The notes: generated by a model from the sequence alone, not told the origin. A stretch of 13,601 bases of DNA from Sphingomonadales bacterium (GCA_004292705.1 RDXA01000363.1:1-13601); one strand, 5' to 3'; counted from the stretch's first letter, positions 6,489 through 13,601 are shown. Program-made: numbers and translations.

Positions 6489-9104
6489 CTAGAACTTGAA
6501 CGCAACGCCTGCAAAATAGGTGCGCCCATAGATGCTGAAGTCCTGAATGGCATTGCCGATCGGATTGGTTTGCAGGTTGCCCTTGGTCTCATTGGTGACG
6601 TTGCGAACCTCGGCAGTGAGTTGGAATTGTTCGGTCAGCTTGAAACGACCCGTCCAGTCGAGCTGCCAGAGCGCTTCATCGACCCGATCCGTATCCGCGA
6701 CAGCCGAGCTGGAGATTGCCGTCGGGAAGCTGCTTGACCGGGCATAGGTGAAGCGGGTTTCGAACGGCCCGCGATCATAGAACAGCGCCGCGTTAAAGAC
6801 GGTCCTGGGTTGCTGGAGGAGCTGATCGACTTCGCGCAGCACCACCCCGGCATTGCCCACCACGTCGATCTTGCCATCGAAATAGGAGAAGTTGGACGAT
6901 GCCCCAAGGCCCGGGAGAAATCCTACCATCTCCCCAAGATCGTTCAGCACAAGGCTGAGTTCAAACCCGGTCAGCCGCGCCTGCGACACGTTGCGCGGTT
7001 GAGTGACGCGGGTGAGCACGCCATCGATCGTCTCCTCGTCCTGGAAGCGGAAGATTTCGTTGGCGATGTTCTTGTGGAACACGGCGAGGGCAAGCAGTCC
7101 CTGATCGCCGGGGAAGTAGTATTCCAGGCTGGCATCGAAGCTGTCAGCCTCGCGCGCCTGCAGATCGGGATTGCCGCGCGCCAGCTGCGGAATTCCGTCG
7201 CCGCCGATTGTGACGCTTTCCGAACCCGCCAGATCGATCGGGTTGGGCCGCCCTACGGCCTTGAACCAGGAGGCCCTGAGGCGCAGGCTGTCGGTAATGT
7301 CGAAATAGCCCGTGATCGAAGGCAGCCAATTGTCATAGCTATTGGTGCGCTCGACCCGCGACACCACGCCCGAAACCAAGCGCTGACGTTCCACCAGCGT
7401 ATCGGTCGCCTCGTAACGCACCCCGGCCAGGATGTTGAACCTGTCGCCCCGGTAAGCCAACTGCCCGTAGGCTGCAAAGACCTGTTCATCGAAGATGTAA
7501 TCGGCGGCCGTGTTCGCAATGGTTTCGCCAAACCGGCTGCGGTTGGCACTAAAGAAATCGAGGAATGCCGCGCCATCCAGGATCAGCTGATTATACTGGT
7601 TGAACGGCCCGCTGAACGGTTCGCTCCGCACGAAATTTCGCGCATCCAGCGTGTTGCCCGCAGTCAGGCGGAAGGTTGAGCGGTCCTCGTCGAACACGCG
7701 CCGATTGTCGCGAAGCTGCACGCCCGCATCGATCCCGAACCCGCGGTCCCCGCGGGCGCGGTTAAAGCTGTAGTCAGCGGAGTATTCCTCCACGAAATCA
7801 TCGCTGAACTGTTCGTAGAAGATGTAGCTGGTGAAGGGATAATTGGCCGCATTGCCGAAGAAGGCAGGATCGTTGACCGTGATTACCGGCGCCAGATCTT
7901 CGAACACATAGGAACCGCCCAGCGCAGTGAGATTGTTGGCGGTGGTGAACAGGATTTCGTTCGACGGTTCGTGGAAAGTCGCCTCGGAATAGCTGGCGGC
8001 GGCCTTGATCACGTGGCCATCGACCGGCTCCCACTTGAGATGGCCTTGGGTGGTGAACAGCGGCTTGTCGATGAAGAAGTCGTTGAAGCGGACGAAGGCC
8101 TGCCCTTGCGGGAAATTGTTGGCCGCGCCGTTGACGGTCTGCGTGCCGCGCAGGTTGAGCTGCTGGCCAAGCCGCAGTTCGGTGTCTTCCTGCGTGTAGC
8201 GCGACACCAGCGCATCAAGCTGGAACCGCTCGGTCGGCCGGAACTCGATCTTGGCAAAACCGCCAAAGCGTTCGATCGTGTTGGGATAGCCCTGATAGAT
8301 CACGCTCGACGCGGTGGGGAAGGTGTTGAGCGGGACCGAACTGTAGCCCCCGGCGGAAAAGCGCTGCTGATCGCGGCGGCGCTGGAGATAGGCGCCCGAC
8401 AGCACCACGCCGATCAAGTCATTGGCGAAGGTATCGGTGAAGGTGAATTCGCCGCGATAAGACAGGCCGTTGTCGCCTGAGCGGCCAAAACCCTCGCCCG
8501 GCACATTCTGGTTGTCGGTATAGCCAACCGCTGCCGATCCGGCCAGATACAGCCCATTGGTATCGAAGGCCGAGCGGGTGACGAGATTGATTGTCCCGCC
8601 AATGGCGTTGCCTTCCAGATCGGCGGTGCGCGACTTGAAGATTTCCAGACGCTTGACCGCGCTGGAGGGAACCTGTTCCAGATTGACCCGGCGGTTGCCG
8701 CGTTCCGCTGTGGCGATCAGCGCGCCTTCCAGCTGCGCGATGGTGAAATCGGCATTGAGGCCGCGGATGCCGACATAGCGGCCTTCGTCCTCGTCAAAGA
8801 TCGCGAACACACCCGGCGCACGGCGGAACGCGTCGGCGATGTTGTAATCGGGCTGGCGGTTGATCTCGTCGGCGGCGAGAAAATCGGCCATGGTGTCGCT
8901 GTCGCGCTTGGCGGCGATGGCGAGCTGGTTCTGCAGCTTGAAGCCGGTGACAACGATAGCCTCGCGTTCGTCGGGCACTGCAGCAGCGTCGTCTGCGGTC
9001 TGCGCTGCTGCCGGGACCACGGCGATGAGGCTGGTTCCGGCCATCAGTAGGCGGGCGATGGAACGATGGGCGGCGCGGGCCGCGGTGCGGGTCTGGTGCG
9101 TCAT
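6489..9104 (-). CDS. TonB-dependent receptor 2 (large carbohydrate-type outer-membrane receptor)
   Basis: 871 residues from ATG at 9104, preceded by AGGGGG 10 nt upstream. An ATG at 9146 in frame would add 14 residues before the signal peptide and lacks a ribosome site, so I reject it. Signal peptide 1-35 (ending PAAAQ), TonB box AIVVTGFK at 49-56, plug about 65-181 (RQPDYNIADAFRRAPGVF, YVGIRGLNADF, EGNAIGGTINLVTRSAFD), then the barrel, ending in the canonical YFAGVAFKF with a terminal phenylalanine. Same superfamily as receptor 1, but the plug and barrel differ widely, so the two probably bind different parts or sizes of ligand (inference). It heads the operon with the phosphodiester glycosidase and the propeller protein, and diverges from ROK regulator 2. 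Confidence 0.95.
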   Translation of the reverse strand: MTHQTRTAARAAHRSIARLLMAGTSLIAVVPAAAQTADDAAAVPDEREAIVVTGFKLQNQLAIAAKRDSDTMADFLAADEINRQPDYNIADAFRRAPGVFAIFDEDEGRYVGIRGLNADFTIAQLEGALIATAERGNRRVNLEQVPSSAVKRLEIFKSRTADLEGNAIGGTINLVTRSAFDTNGLYLAGSAAVGYTDNQNVPGEGFGRSGDNGLSYRGEFTFTDTFANDLIGVVLSGAYLQRRRDQQRFSAGGYSSVPLNTFPTASSVIYQGYPNTIERFGGFAKIEFRPTERFQLDALVSRYTQEDTELRLGQQLNLRGTQTVNGAANNFPQGQAFVRFNDFFIDKPLFTTQGHLKWEPVDGHVIKAAASYSEATFHEPSNEILFTTANNLTALGGSYVFEDLAPVITVNDPAFFGNAANYPFTSYIFYEQFSDDFVEEYSADYSFNRARGDRGFGIDAGVQLRDNRRVFDEDRSTFRLTAGNTLDARNFVRSEPFSGPFNQYNQLILDGAAFLDFFSANRSRFGETIANTAADYIFDEQVFAAYGQLAYRGDRFNILAGVRYEATDTLVERQRLVSGVVSRVERTNSYDNWLPSITGYFDITDSLRLRASWFKAVGRPNPIDLAGSESVTIGGDGIPQLARGNPDLQAREADSFDASLEYYFPGDQGLLALAVFHKNIANEIFRFQDEETIDGVLTRVTQPRNVSQARLTGFELSLVLNDLGEMVGFLPGLGASSNFSYFDGKIDVVGNAGVVLREVDQLLQQPRTVFNAALFYDRGPFETRFTYARSSSFPTAISSSAVADTDRVDEALWQLDWTGRFKLTEQFQLTAEVRNVTNETKGNLQTNPIGNAIQDFSIYGRTYFAGVAFKF

Positions 9105-9187
9105 GTGGCGATTTCCCCCTGTGAGAACCGATTCGCGCAGGGGCATCTGTCCGCCTGCGCCTTGCGGGCCTGCTAGTTGCGCAGCAT

Positions 9188-9223
9188 GACATTATTAAGT
9201 CACTATGAGTTAATTAATATGAC
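9188..9223 (-). promoter_or_regulatory. AT-rich divergent control element (copy 2) between TonB receptor 2 and ROK
   Basis: Read on the minus strand it begins with GTCATATTAATT (9223-9212) and ends with TTAATAATGTC (9198-9188), 36 bp in all. Copy 1 at 604-641 shows the same 12-mer, then TCAT, then a closing TATATTATGTC, over 38 bp. Orientation relative to the receptor and the ROK gene is the same in both. It lies about 83 bp before the receptor start and 51 bp before the ROK start. It probably contains promoters and the ROK binding site, but no protein-binding evidence can be read from the sequence. Confidence 0.55.
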
Positions 9224-9274
9224 GAGCGTTAAGAGACTTGCCTCGCAGCGCCCGTCCGTTCACCTCATGAGGCC

Positions 9275-10447
9275 ATGAAAACGTCCCCAGAAAGGCCTGC
9301 TGCGACCTTGCCGAACCGGCCCGATGCAACGGCGGATGCCGCGCAGCTGACCTTTTCCGCCAACGAACGGCGAGTGCTGCAACTGGTGCGCCTCGGCAAG
9401 GCCACCACCCGCGCCGAACTGGCGCAGGAGACTGCGTTGACCGCTCAGTCGATCTCGCGGATTGTCGATGCGCTGGTCGGGCGCGGGCTGCTCACACTGG
9501 GGGAGCGGATCATACAGGGCCGCGGCCAGCCGAGCGTGCAGTTGCAGCTCCATCGCGGGGCAGTGCACACGGTCGGCCTGTCGATCATGACCGATGCCGT
9601 GTCGGGCGCGGTGATGAACCTTGCGGGCGAGGTCGTCGTCACGCGCTGGCGGCATCTGACCGCGCTGGATCGGCCTGCGATCCTCGGATCATGCCGGGCG
9701 CTGTATGAGGAATTGCTCGCCGTCGCCGGGCTGGCCCCGCGCGATATTGCCGGGATCGGGGTGGGGGTGACGGGGGCCTTCACCGGGCAGAACCGCCAGG
9801 TCAACCCGCCCGATCCGCTCGACGCGCTGGCGCTCGTGGACCTCGATCAGCTGCTGGCCGACACGCTGGAGCGGCCGATCTGGCTCGACAATGACGGCAA
9901 TGTCGCTGCGATCGGCGAGGCGCTCAATGGGGTGGGGCGGCGGCATGCCACCTTTGCCTATCTGTTTTTTGCCATGGGGTTCGGCGGGGGAGTGGTGATC
10001 AACGGCGCGCTTTATCCAGGCGTGTTCGGCAATGCGGGGGAGTTCGCCGGAGTGCTGTCTCCGGCCGATCAGGATCACCGCCCGACGCTTGAATTGCTGC
10101 GGCAGGTGCTGGCGCGCCATGGTCAGCCTTATGCCGACATCTACCAGATGATCCGCCATTTCGATCCCGCTGTGCCCGGGATCGAGGAATGGCTGGGGCT
10201 CGTCACCCCGCGCCTGACCGCGATCGTCTCTGCCATCTCGGCGGTGCTCGATCCCGAAGCGATCGTGCTGGGCGGCCGCATCCCGCGCGGGCTGGCCGAG
10301 CGGCTGGTGGCGGAAATCAGCTTCTACAACGTGCCTCGTCGCGGGGTAACTAAGCCGCTGCCGGCATTGCTGGTAACCGAGGTCGAGGGCGACGCGGCGG
10401 CGATCGGTGCGGCGGCGCTGCCAATGAAGGCCCGCTTCTTCGCGTAA
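9275..10447 (+). CDS. ROK-family transcriptional regulator 2
   Basis: 390 residues, full length for a NagC/XylR-type regulator. The winged helix-turn-helix is at about 28-75 (TRAELAQETALTAQSISRI), a GRGQPS linker at 82-87, and the ROK fold follows: GVGVTGAF (162-169), LDNDGNVAAIGE (204-215), GFGGGVVINGALYPGVFGNAGEF (235-257) and VLGGRIP near the end. The family's zinc-binding CxCGxxGCxE motif is absent and the usual E-[IL]-G-H histidine is replaced (GEFAGV), so this is a zinc-less member. The kinase N-terminal DxGGT phosphate loop is also missing, as expected for a regulator rather than a sugar kinase. ATG at 9275 has only a close GAGG upstream, a weak ribosome site. It probably represses the divergent receptor 2 operon and responds to a sugar made from the imported substrate. 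Confidence 0.93.
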   Translation: MKTSPERPAATLPNRPDATADAAQLTFSANERRVLQLVRLGKATTRAELAQETALTAQSISRIVDALVGRGLLTLGERIIQGRGQPSVQLQLHRGAVHTVGLSIMTDAVSGAVMNLAGEVVVTRWRHLTALDRPAILGSCRALYEELLAVAGLAPRDIAGIGVGVTGAFTGQNRQVNPPDPLDALALVDLDQLLADTLERPIWLDNDGNVAAIGEALNGVGRRHATFAYLFFAMGFGGGVVINGALYPGVFGNAGEFAGVLSPADQDHRPTLELLRQVLARHGQPYADIYQMIRHFDPAVPGIEEWLGLVTPRLTAIVSAISAVLDPEAIVLGGRIPRGLAERLVAEISFYNVPRRGVTKPLPALLVTEVEGDAAAIGAAALPMKARFFA

Positions 10448-10461
10448 CGCGTCGGGCCGGC

Positions 10462-10932
10462 GTGGGTGGCGCGTTGGCTGCGCTGACCAGCGAGCGGATT
10501 ACGGGCTCTGAGGAGGGCATGCTCGCGGTGCGCGGCCGAAAAATCGTCAATCTCGATGCGAAGGCGGATATTTGGCACGATGCCTTCTCGATACTTGAGG
10601 AGAAGGGTGCAACCGATCGCATCATCATGGAGCGGAATGTCACCGAGGATGATGGTTCGCTTGCATCAATCAAGCCATTCCACCGGGGCTTTTCCATGCC
10701 AATCTTGGCACGAGCCTCACGCAGCACTGCGGCAGTACTTAATGGCTCGATCCCCAAAACGAAACGGCGGCCCCTAGGGAAACCCGATGCACTTTCCGGT
10801 AATCGTAAACGACCGACTCTGGGTCGTGAGATGCCGGAAGGTGTTGAGCTGGACCCGGACATACAGAGTGAAAATCGGCAAAATTCAGGTGATCGCTGGC
10901 CCGGACTAAGTGCGCATGATCGGGGCGCATGA
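10462..10932 (+). CDS. Doubtful hypothetical reading frame
   Basis: An open frame of 156 codons starts at GTG 15 bp after the ROK stop, without a ribosome site. The first half (TSERITGSEEGMLAVRGRKI, then DIWHDAFSILEEKG, then IIMERNVTEDDG) looks protein-like; the second half has neighbour-unlike third-position use and a composition rich in Arg, Lys and Pro. The opposite strand is also open here for long stretches, for example PLHDDAIGCTLLLKYREGIV, so the coding strand is unclear. I recognise no family. It may be a decayed gene fragment or chance. Confidence 0.2.
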   Translation: MGGALAALTSERITGSEEGMLAVRGRKIVNLDAKADIWHDAFSILEEKGATDRIIMERNVTEDDGSLASIKPFHRGFSMPILARASRSTAAVLNGSIPKTKRRPLGKPDALSGNRKRPTLGREMPEGVELDPDIQSENRQNSGDRWPGLSAHDRGA

Positions 10933-11010
10933 AGCCCACTTCACTGCGCGATCATCCATAAATTGCGCCTTCTAAAGGGTTCTTATCTCTTGTCTTTGCA
11001 TAAGATTTGC

Positions 11011-11032
11011 GTGGGGGTACCAGTGGGGGTAT
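11011..11032 (+). repeat. Tandem GTGGGGGTA repeat pair
   Basis: GTGGGGGTAC at 11011-11020 and GTGGGGGTAT at 11023-11032 lie 12 bp apart, start to start. A third copy is at 11273-11282. I associate such G-rich repeats with sequences beside tyrosine integrases and tRNA-linked islands in Alphaproteobacteria, from memory and unchecked. No integrase gene is visible here. Confidence 0.5.
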
Positions 11033-11090
11033 TCCAGTGACGAGCCAAGGCAAATCCTCAATCTTTCAGAGTATTAGAGCGATTTTCCTG

Positions 11091-11108
11091 ATCCCTCCCC
11101 CGCTACCA
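11091..11108 (+). other. tRNA 3'-end-like sequence (possible attachment site remnant)
   Basis: ATCCCTCCCCCGCTACCA parses as the end of a T loop, a T-stem 3' strand CCCTC, a 7-nt acceptor strand CCCCGCT, discriminator A and CCA. The T-loop sequence before it is not intact and no 5' half of a tRNA lies upstream, so this is not a functional tRNA gene. Duplicated tRNA 3' ends are the normal footprint of tyrosine-integrase elements (established knowledge). The match could be chance given its low complexity. Confidence 0.35.
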
Positions 11109-11272
11109 AACTCAGTAAATAACTGATAATAGACGTTAAAAAAATCGCAAAGTGAGACTCGAATGATGTCGAGGTTCCGCTTTTCGAACAGCTGCTTAGT
11201 CGCTGAAGTCGCGCGATTTCGAGACGCTGGGTTAAGGGCCCGCGACCTGAATAATCATCCCATATCGATGTC

Positions 11273-11282
11273 GTGGGGGTAT
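11273..11282 (+). repeat. Third copy of GTGGGGGTAT
   Basis: Identical over ten bases to the copy at 11023-11032 and 250 bp downstream of it, with the tRNA-end-like sequence between. It could mark the other side of a small lost insertion. Confidence 0.4.
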
Positions 11283-11326
11283 TGCAGAACGGCTCAATGG
11301 AAGCGCCATACCTCCATAGACCGCAG

Positions 11327-11348
11327 CGTAACTGTCGAGGTTACGACA
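11327..11348. repeat. Small inverted repeats forming two exclusive hairpins
   Basis: CGTAAC (11327-11332) and GTTACG (11340-11345) are perfect 6-bp arms around a 7-nt loop. TGTCG (11333-11337) and CGACA (11344-11348) form a second 5-bp stem overlapping the first. There is no T tract, so it is not a standard terminator. Function unknown, possibly chance. Confidence 0.3.
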
Positions 11349-11533
11349 ATCTCACCTTATAGAAGGGTGGGGCATCCAACTCCGGCTCTTAGCGAAGGCT
11401 GTGCGGCCCTTCCTCAGTCATTGCGGCGCGCCTTCAGGGAATGCCGCCGCACCCAAAGCATCAGGGCTAGCCAAGAGCGTGCCAGGATCATAATCGCCCG
11501 GCAGAGTGGGCCCCATCGGGCTCCGGGTACGGC

Positions 11534-12289
11534 CTAATCTACCGTCCAGCCGCCATCGATAACCACGGACGTGCCTGTCATCAGCGCCGAGGCGTTCGAT
11601 GCCAGAAACACGATAGCCCCCATCAGATCCTCGACCTTCCCGATCCGGCCAAGCTTGATCTTGGCCAGCACGCTGGCCTTGAAGGCTTCGTCCTCGAAGA
11701 ACGGCTTGGTCAGGGGCGTTTCGATGAAGGTCGGTGCGATGGTATTGGACCGGATCCCGTACGGAGCAAGATCAAGTGCGAAGGATTTGCTCATGCCTTC
11801 CATCGCCCATTTGGACGCGCAGTAGAGTGAGCGATTCGGGCCCCCGACATGGCCCATCTGGCTGCTTATATGGATCAGGCTGCCAGCTTGGCCTTCAGCG
11901 ATCATGCGCTGGGCGCACGCCTGCGCGACAAAGAACGCGGATTTGACGTTGAGGCCCATGACTGCATCGAAATCGTCCGCGGTGACATCCCACATCGGCT
12001 TGGGCCGATTGGTGCCGGCATTGTTGACCAGAACATCGAAGGCTGGCCGATCTGCAAAGAACGCCTGCACCGCAGCGATGTCCGACACATCCAGCACGGT
12101 AGCCGCCGCGTTGGAGCCGATTGCGGTTGCGGCGGCCTCGATCTCCTGGGCCGTGCGCGCCGCCAAGGTGACTTCCGCACCAGCCTGTGCAAGCGCAGCG
12201 GCGGCGGCAAGGCCGATCCCGCGACCCGCGCCGGTCACGATTGCGCGCTTGCCATCAAGGCGGAAGGACGGCGTTTGCGGCAGTGTCAC
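11534..12289 (-). CDS. Short-chain dehydrogenase/reductase (classical SDR)
   Basis: 251 residues from GTG at 12289, the usual length for a classical SDR. Motifs: TGAGRGIG (19-26) for NAD(P) binding, NNAG (89-92), N114, the ISS serine at 142-143, catalytic YCASK (Y156, K160), IAPTFIETP (184-192) and the C-terminal IDGGWTVD. This is a full N-S-Y-K tetrad, so it should be active as a cytosolic NAD(P)-dependent alcohol or keto reductase. The GTG overlaps the upstream TGA (GTGA), so translation is coupled. An ATG at 12403 would put 38 unlikely Arg-rich residues before the fold and is rejected. Gluconate-5-dehydrogenase-like and HpsO/HpsP-like SDRs share this form; the substrate cannot be read. Pairing with the HpsN-like enzyme suggests it oxidises the polyol or diol handled by the same pathway. 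Confidence 0.92.
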   Translation of the reverse strand: MTLPQTPSFRLDGKRAIVTGAGRGIGLAAAAALAQAGAEVTLAARTAQEIEAAATAIGSNAAATVLDVSDIAAVQAFFADRPAFDVLVNNAGTNRPKPMWDVTADDFDAVMGLNVKSAFFVAQACAQRMIAEGQAGSLIHISSQMGHVGGPNRSLYCASKWAMEGMSKSFALDLAPYGIRSNTIAPTFIETPLTKPFFEDEAFKASVLAKIKLGRIGKVEDLMGAIVFLASNASALMTGTSVVIDGGWTVD

Positions 12290-13601
12290 CCGGCCACAGC
12301 TTTCCCGCCATAGGGCACATTCTTGCCCCCGAACCGCCGCACGCGGATATTGGCCTGCTCGCCATGCCCGGCAAAGCCTTCGAGCGCGCACAGGCGGCTG
12401 CAATATTCGCCGATCATGGTCGAAGCCTCATCGGTCAGCACCCGTTGGTAGGTGCAGGTCTTGATGAACTTGCCCACCCACAGCCCGCCAGTATAGCGCG
12501 CCGCTTTCTTGGTCGGCAGCGTGTGGTTGGTGCCGATCACCTTGTCGCCGTAAGACACATTGGTGCGGTTGCCGAGGAACAGCGCGCCGTAATTGGTCAT
12601 GTGCTTGAGGAAATAATCCGGATCGGCGGTCATGACCTGCACGTGTTCGCTGGCGATCTCGTCTGCGATCCGCACCATTTCGGCATCGTCTTCGGCCACG
12701 ATCACCTCCCCGTGGTTGGCCCAGGCGCGCCCGGCGATTTCGGCGGTGGGGAGGATGGTCAGCAGACGCTCCACCTCGCGCATGGTCGCTTCGGCCAGCT
12801 TGCGCGAGGTGGTGAGGAGAACGGCGGGGGAATCCGGCCCGTGTTCGGCCTGCCCCAGCAGATCGGTAGCCGCCAGTTCGGCGTCGCAGCCTATCTCGTC
12901 GCAGATGATCAGTGTTTCGGTCGGCCCGGCGAACAGATCGATCCCGACCTTGCCGAACAACTGCCGCTTGGCCTCTGCCACGAAGGCATTGCCCGGCCCG
13001 ACCAGAATGTCGACCGGATCAATGCTTGGGGTGCCGATGCCCATCGCCGCCACCGCCTGAATGCCGCCGAGGCAATAGATTTCGTCTGCGCCCGCCATGG
13101 CCTGTGCGGCAACGATCGCCGGGGCGGGCTTGCCCTGGAACGGCGGGGCGCAGGTGATGACGCGCGGAACACCGGCCACCTTGGCGGTGATCACCGACAT
13201 ATGCGCCGATGCGAGCAGCGGGTACTTGCCGCCGGGGACATAGCACCCCGCCGCATTGAGCGGCAGATGCTTGTGCCCAAGCACGACTCCGGGCAGCGTC
13301 TCTACCTCGACATCGAGCATCGAATCCCGCTGGATCTGGGCAAAATTGCGCACCTGCGTCTGGGCGAATTCGATGTCCTTCAAGTCCTGCCCGGTCAGCT
13401 GATCGATGCAGTCCTGAATCTCCGTACTGGTCAGGCGGTAATCCTCGCGGTCCCAACTATCGAACCTGATCGACAGCTCTCGCACAGCCGCATCGCCGCG
13501 CGCGGTGATGTCAGCCAGAATGGCCTCAACACTGTCGCGCACCTTGCGATCGCTGTCTGCCTTGGTCTCCGCCGAAGCGCCGCGCTTGATCCATTCAGCC
13601 A
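12286..13601 (-). CDS. Histidinol-dehydrogenase-superfamily enzyme, HpsN-like (5' end cut by window edge)
   Basis: 437 residues are visible; only the first few are missing, because the frame begins at AEWIKRGASAET, close to the usual N-terminus. In visible numbering, the zinc and catalytic residues of HisD are retained: Q250 and H253 (GQAEHGPDS), E318-H319 (SEHVQVM), D352 (YGDKVIGTNHTLPT), H359 and H412 (EGFAGHGEQ). After TNHTLP it has TKKAARYTGGLWVGKFIKT instead of the glycine-rich segment of true HisD. That marks the catabolic relatives such as HpsN, a zinc- and NAD-dependent sulfopropanediol dehydrogenase making (R)-sulfolactate in Cupriavidus (family knowledge). No other his genes are nearby, which argues against histidine synthesis. 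It overlaps the SDR start by 4 bp in one operon. The exact substrate, sulfonate or another polyol acid, is inference only. Confidence 0.9.
   Translation of the reverse strand, partial: AEWIKRGASAETKADSDRKVRDSVEAILADITARGDAAVRELSIRFDSWDREDYRLTSTEIQDCIDQLTGQDLKDIEFAQTQVRNFAQIQRDSMLDVEVETLPGVVLGHKHLPLNAAGCYVPGGKYPLLASAHMSVITAKVAGVPRVITCAPPFQGKPAPAIVAAQAMAGADEIYCLGGIQAVAAMGIGTPSIDPVDILVGPGNAFVAEAKRQLFGKVGIDLFAGPTETLIICDEIGCDAELAATDLLGQAEHGPDSPAVLLTTSRKLAEATMREVERLLTILPTAEIAGRAWANHGEVIVAEDDAEMVRIADEIASEHVQVMTADPDYFLKHMTNYGALFLGNRTNVSYGDKVIGTNHTLPTKKAARYTGGLWVGKFIKTCTYQRVLTDEASTMIGEYCSRLCALEGFAGHGEQANIRVRRFGGKNVPYGGKAVAG

Larger units (their letters stand above)
10448..11533. other. Gene-poor 1.1-kb stretch, possible integration scar
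   Basis: No recognisable gene is present. Only a doubtful reading frame (10462-10932), a 32-codon remnant-like frame on the minus strand (11418-11516) and some short repeats can be named. Composition drops in GC between about 10940 and 11160 (runs such as AAAAAAATCGC and TAAATAACTGATAATAG), unlike the flanking genes. It separates the uptake locus from the dehydrogenase operon, neither of which reads into it from the left promoter side, so it receives the 3' ends of both. No clear GC-rich hairpin with a T tract was found for either. Confidence 0.6.

Noticed and set aside
11091..11108. A complete tRNA gene
   Set aside because: Only the 3' tail pattern is present; no D arm, anticodon arm or 5' acceptor strand can be folded from the bases upstream.
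11163..11537. A 124-codon plus-strand frame in the gene-less stretch
   Set aside because: The composition is random-looking and rich in Arg and Ser, there is no ribosome site, and it runs over the end of the SDR gene.
12290..12403. N-terminal extension of the SDR from ATG at 12403
   Set aside because: The extra 38 residues are Arg-rich and antisense-like in character, lie inside the HpsN-like gene, and precede a normal SDR start at the GTGA overlap.
12286..13601. Biosynthetic histidinol dehydrogenase (hisD)
   Set aside because: The segment after TNHTLP and the absence of other his genes fit the catabolic HpsN-like branch better, though the reaction is unproven.
1..13601. CRISPR arrays, transposase genes or complete insertion sequences
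   Set aside because: I saw no regular repeat-spacer pattern, no transposase or integrase motifs, and no long terminal inverted repeats.

Overview
The window is high-GC DNA (estimated by eye at about 65 percent, with strong G/C preference at third codon positions). It carries two very large TonB-dependent receptors of the type expanded in Caulobacterales, Sphingomonadales and Xanthomonadales, together with ROK-family sugar regulators. This points to an alphaproteobacterium, most likely a sphingomonad or Erythrobacter-like organism. That is inference from gene content; no rRNA or other marker gene is present.

Positions 1-10447 form a mirror-symmetric nutrient-uptake locus. On the left, a ROK regulator (minus strand, cut by the window edge) diverges from TonB receptor 1, which overlaps a secreted protein of unknown function with a histidine cluster. 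On the right, a second ROK regulator (plus strand) diverges from TonB receptor 2, which is followed on the minus strand by a secreted phosphodiester glycosidase (NAGPA-like) and a secreted beta-propeller-like protein. The two arms run tail to tail and their stop codons are only 12 bp apart. Both regulator/receptor spacers carry the same AT-rich element, sharing the 12-mer GTCATATTAATT in the same orientation relative to the genes. The likely picture is a polysaccharide-utilisation-like system: the receptors import a glycan or glycoconjugate, the secreted proteins process it at the surface or in the periplasm, and the two paralogous ROK repressors sense the released sugar. The substrate is not evident. 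The phosphodiester glycosidase suggests a sugar-1-phosphodiester-containing polymer.

Positions 10448-11533 are about 1.1 kb without a convincing gene, with visibly poorer coding signal and AT-rich patches. The stretch holds three copies of GTGGGGGTA and an 18-base sequence resembling the 3' end of a tRNA gene (T-stem half, acceptor strand, CCA). I read it as a possible scar of an integrated element beside the uptake locus.

Positions 11534-13601 hold a two-gene minus-strand operon with a 4-bp GTGA overlap: a histidinol-dehydrogenase-superfamily enzyme of the non-biosynthetic (HpsN-like) type, missing only its first residues at the window edge, and a classical short-chain dehydrogenase. They probably carry out consecutive oxidations of a polyol, sugar acid or sulfonated diol. 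Their relation to the uptake locus is unproven.
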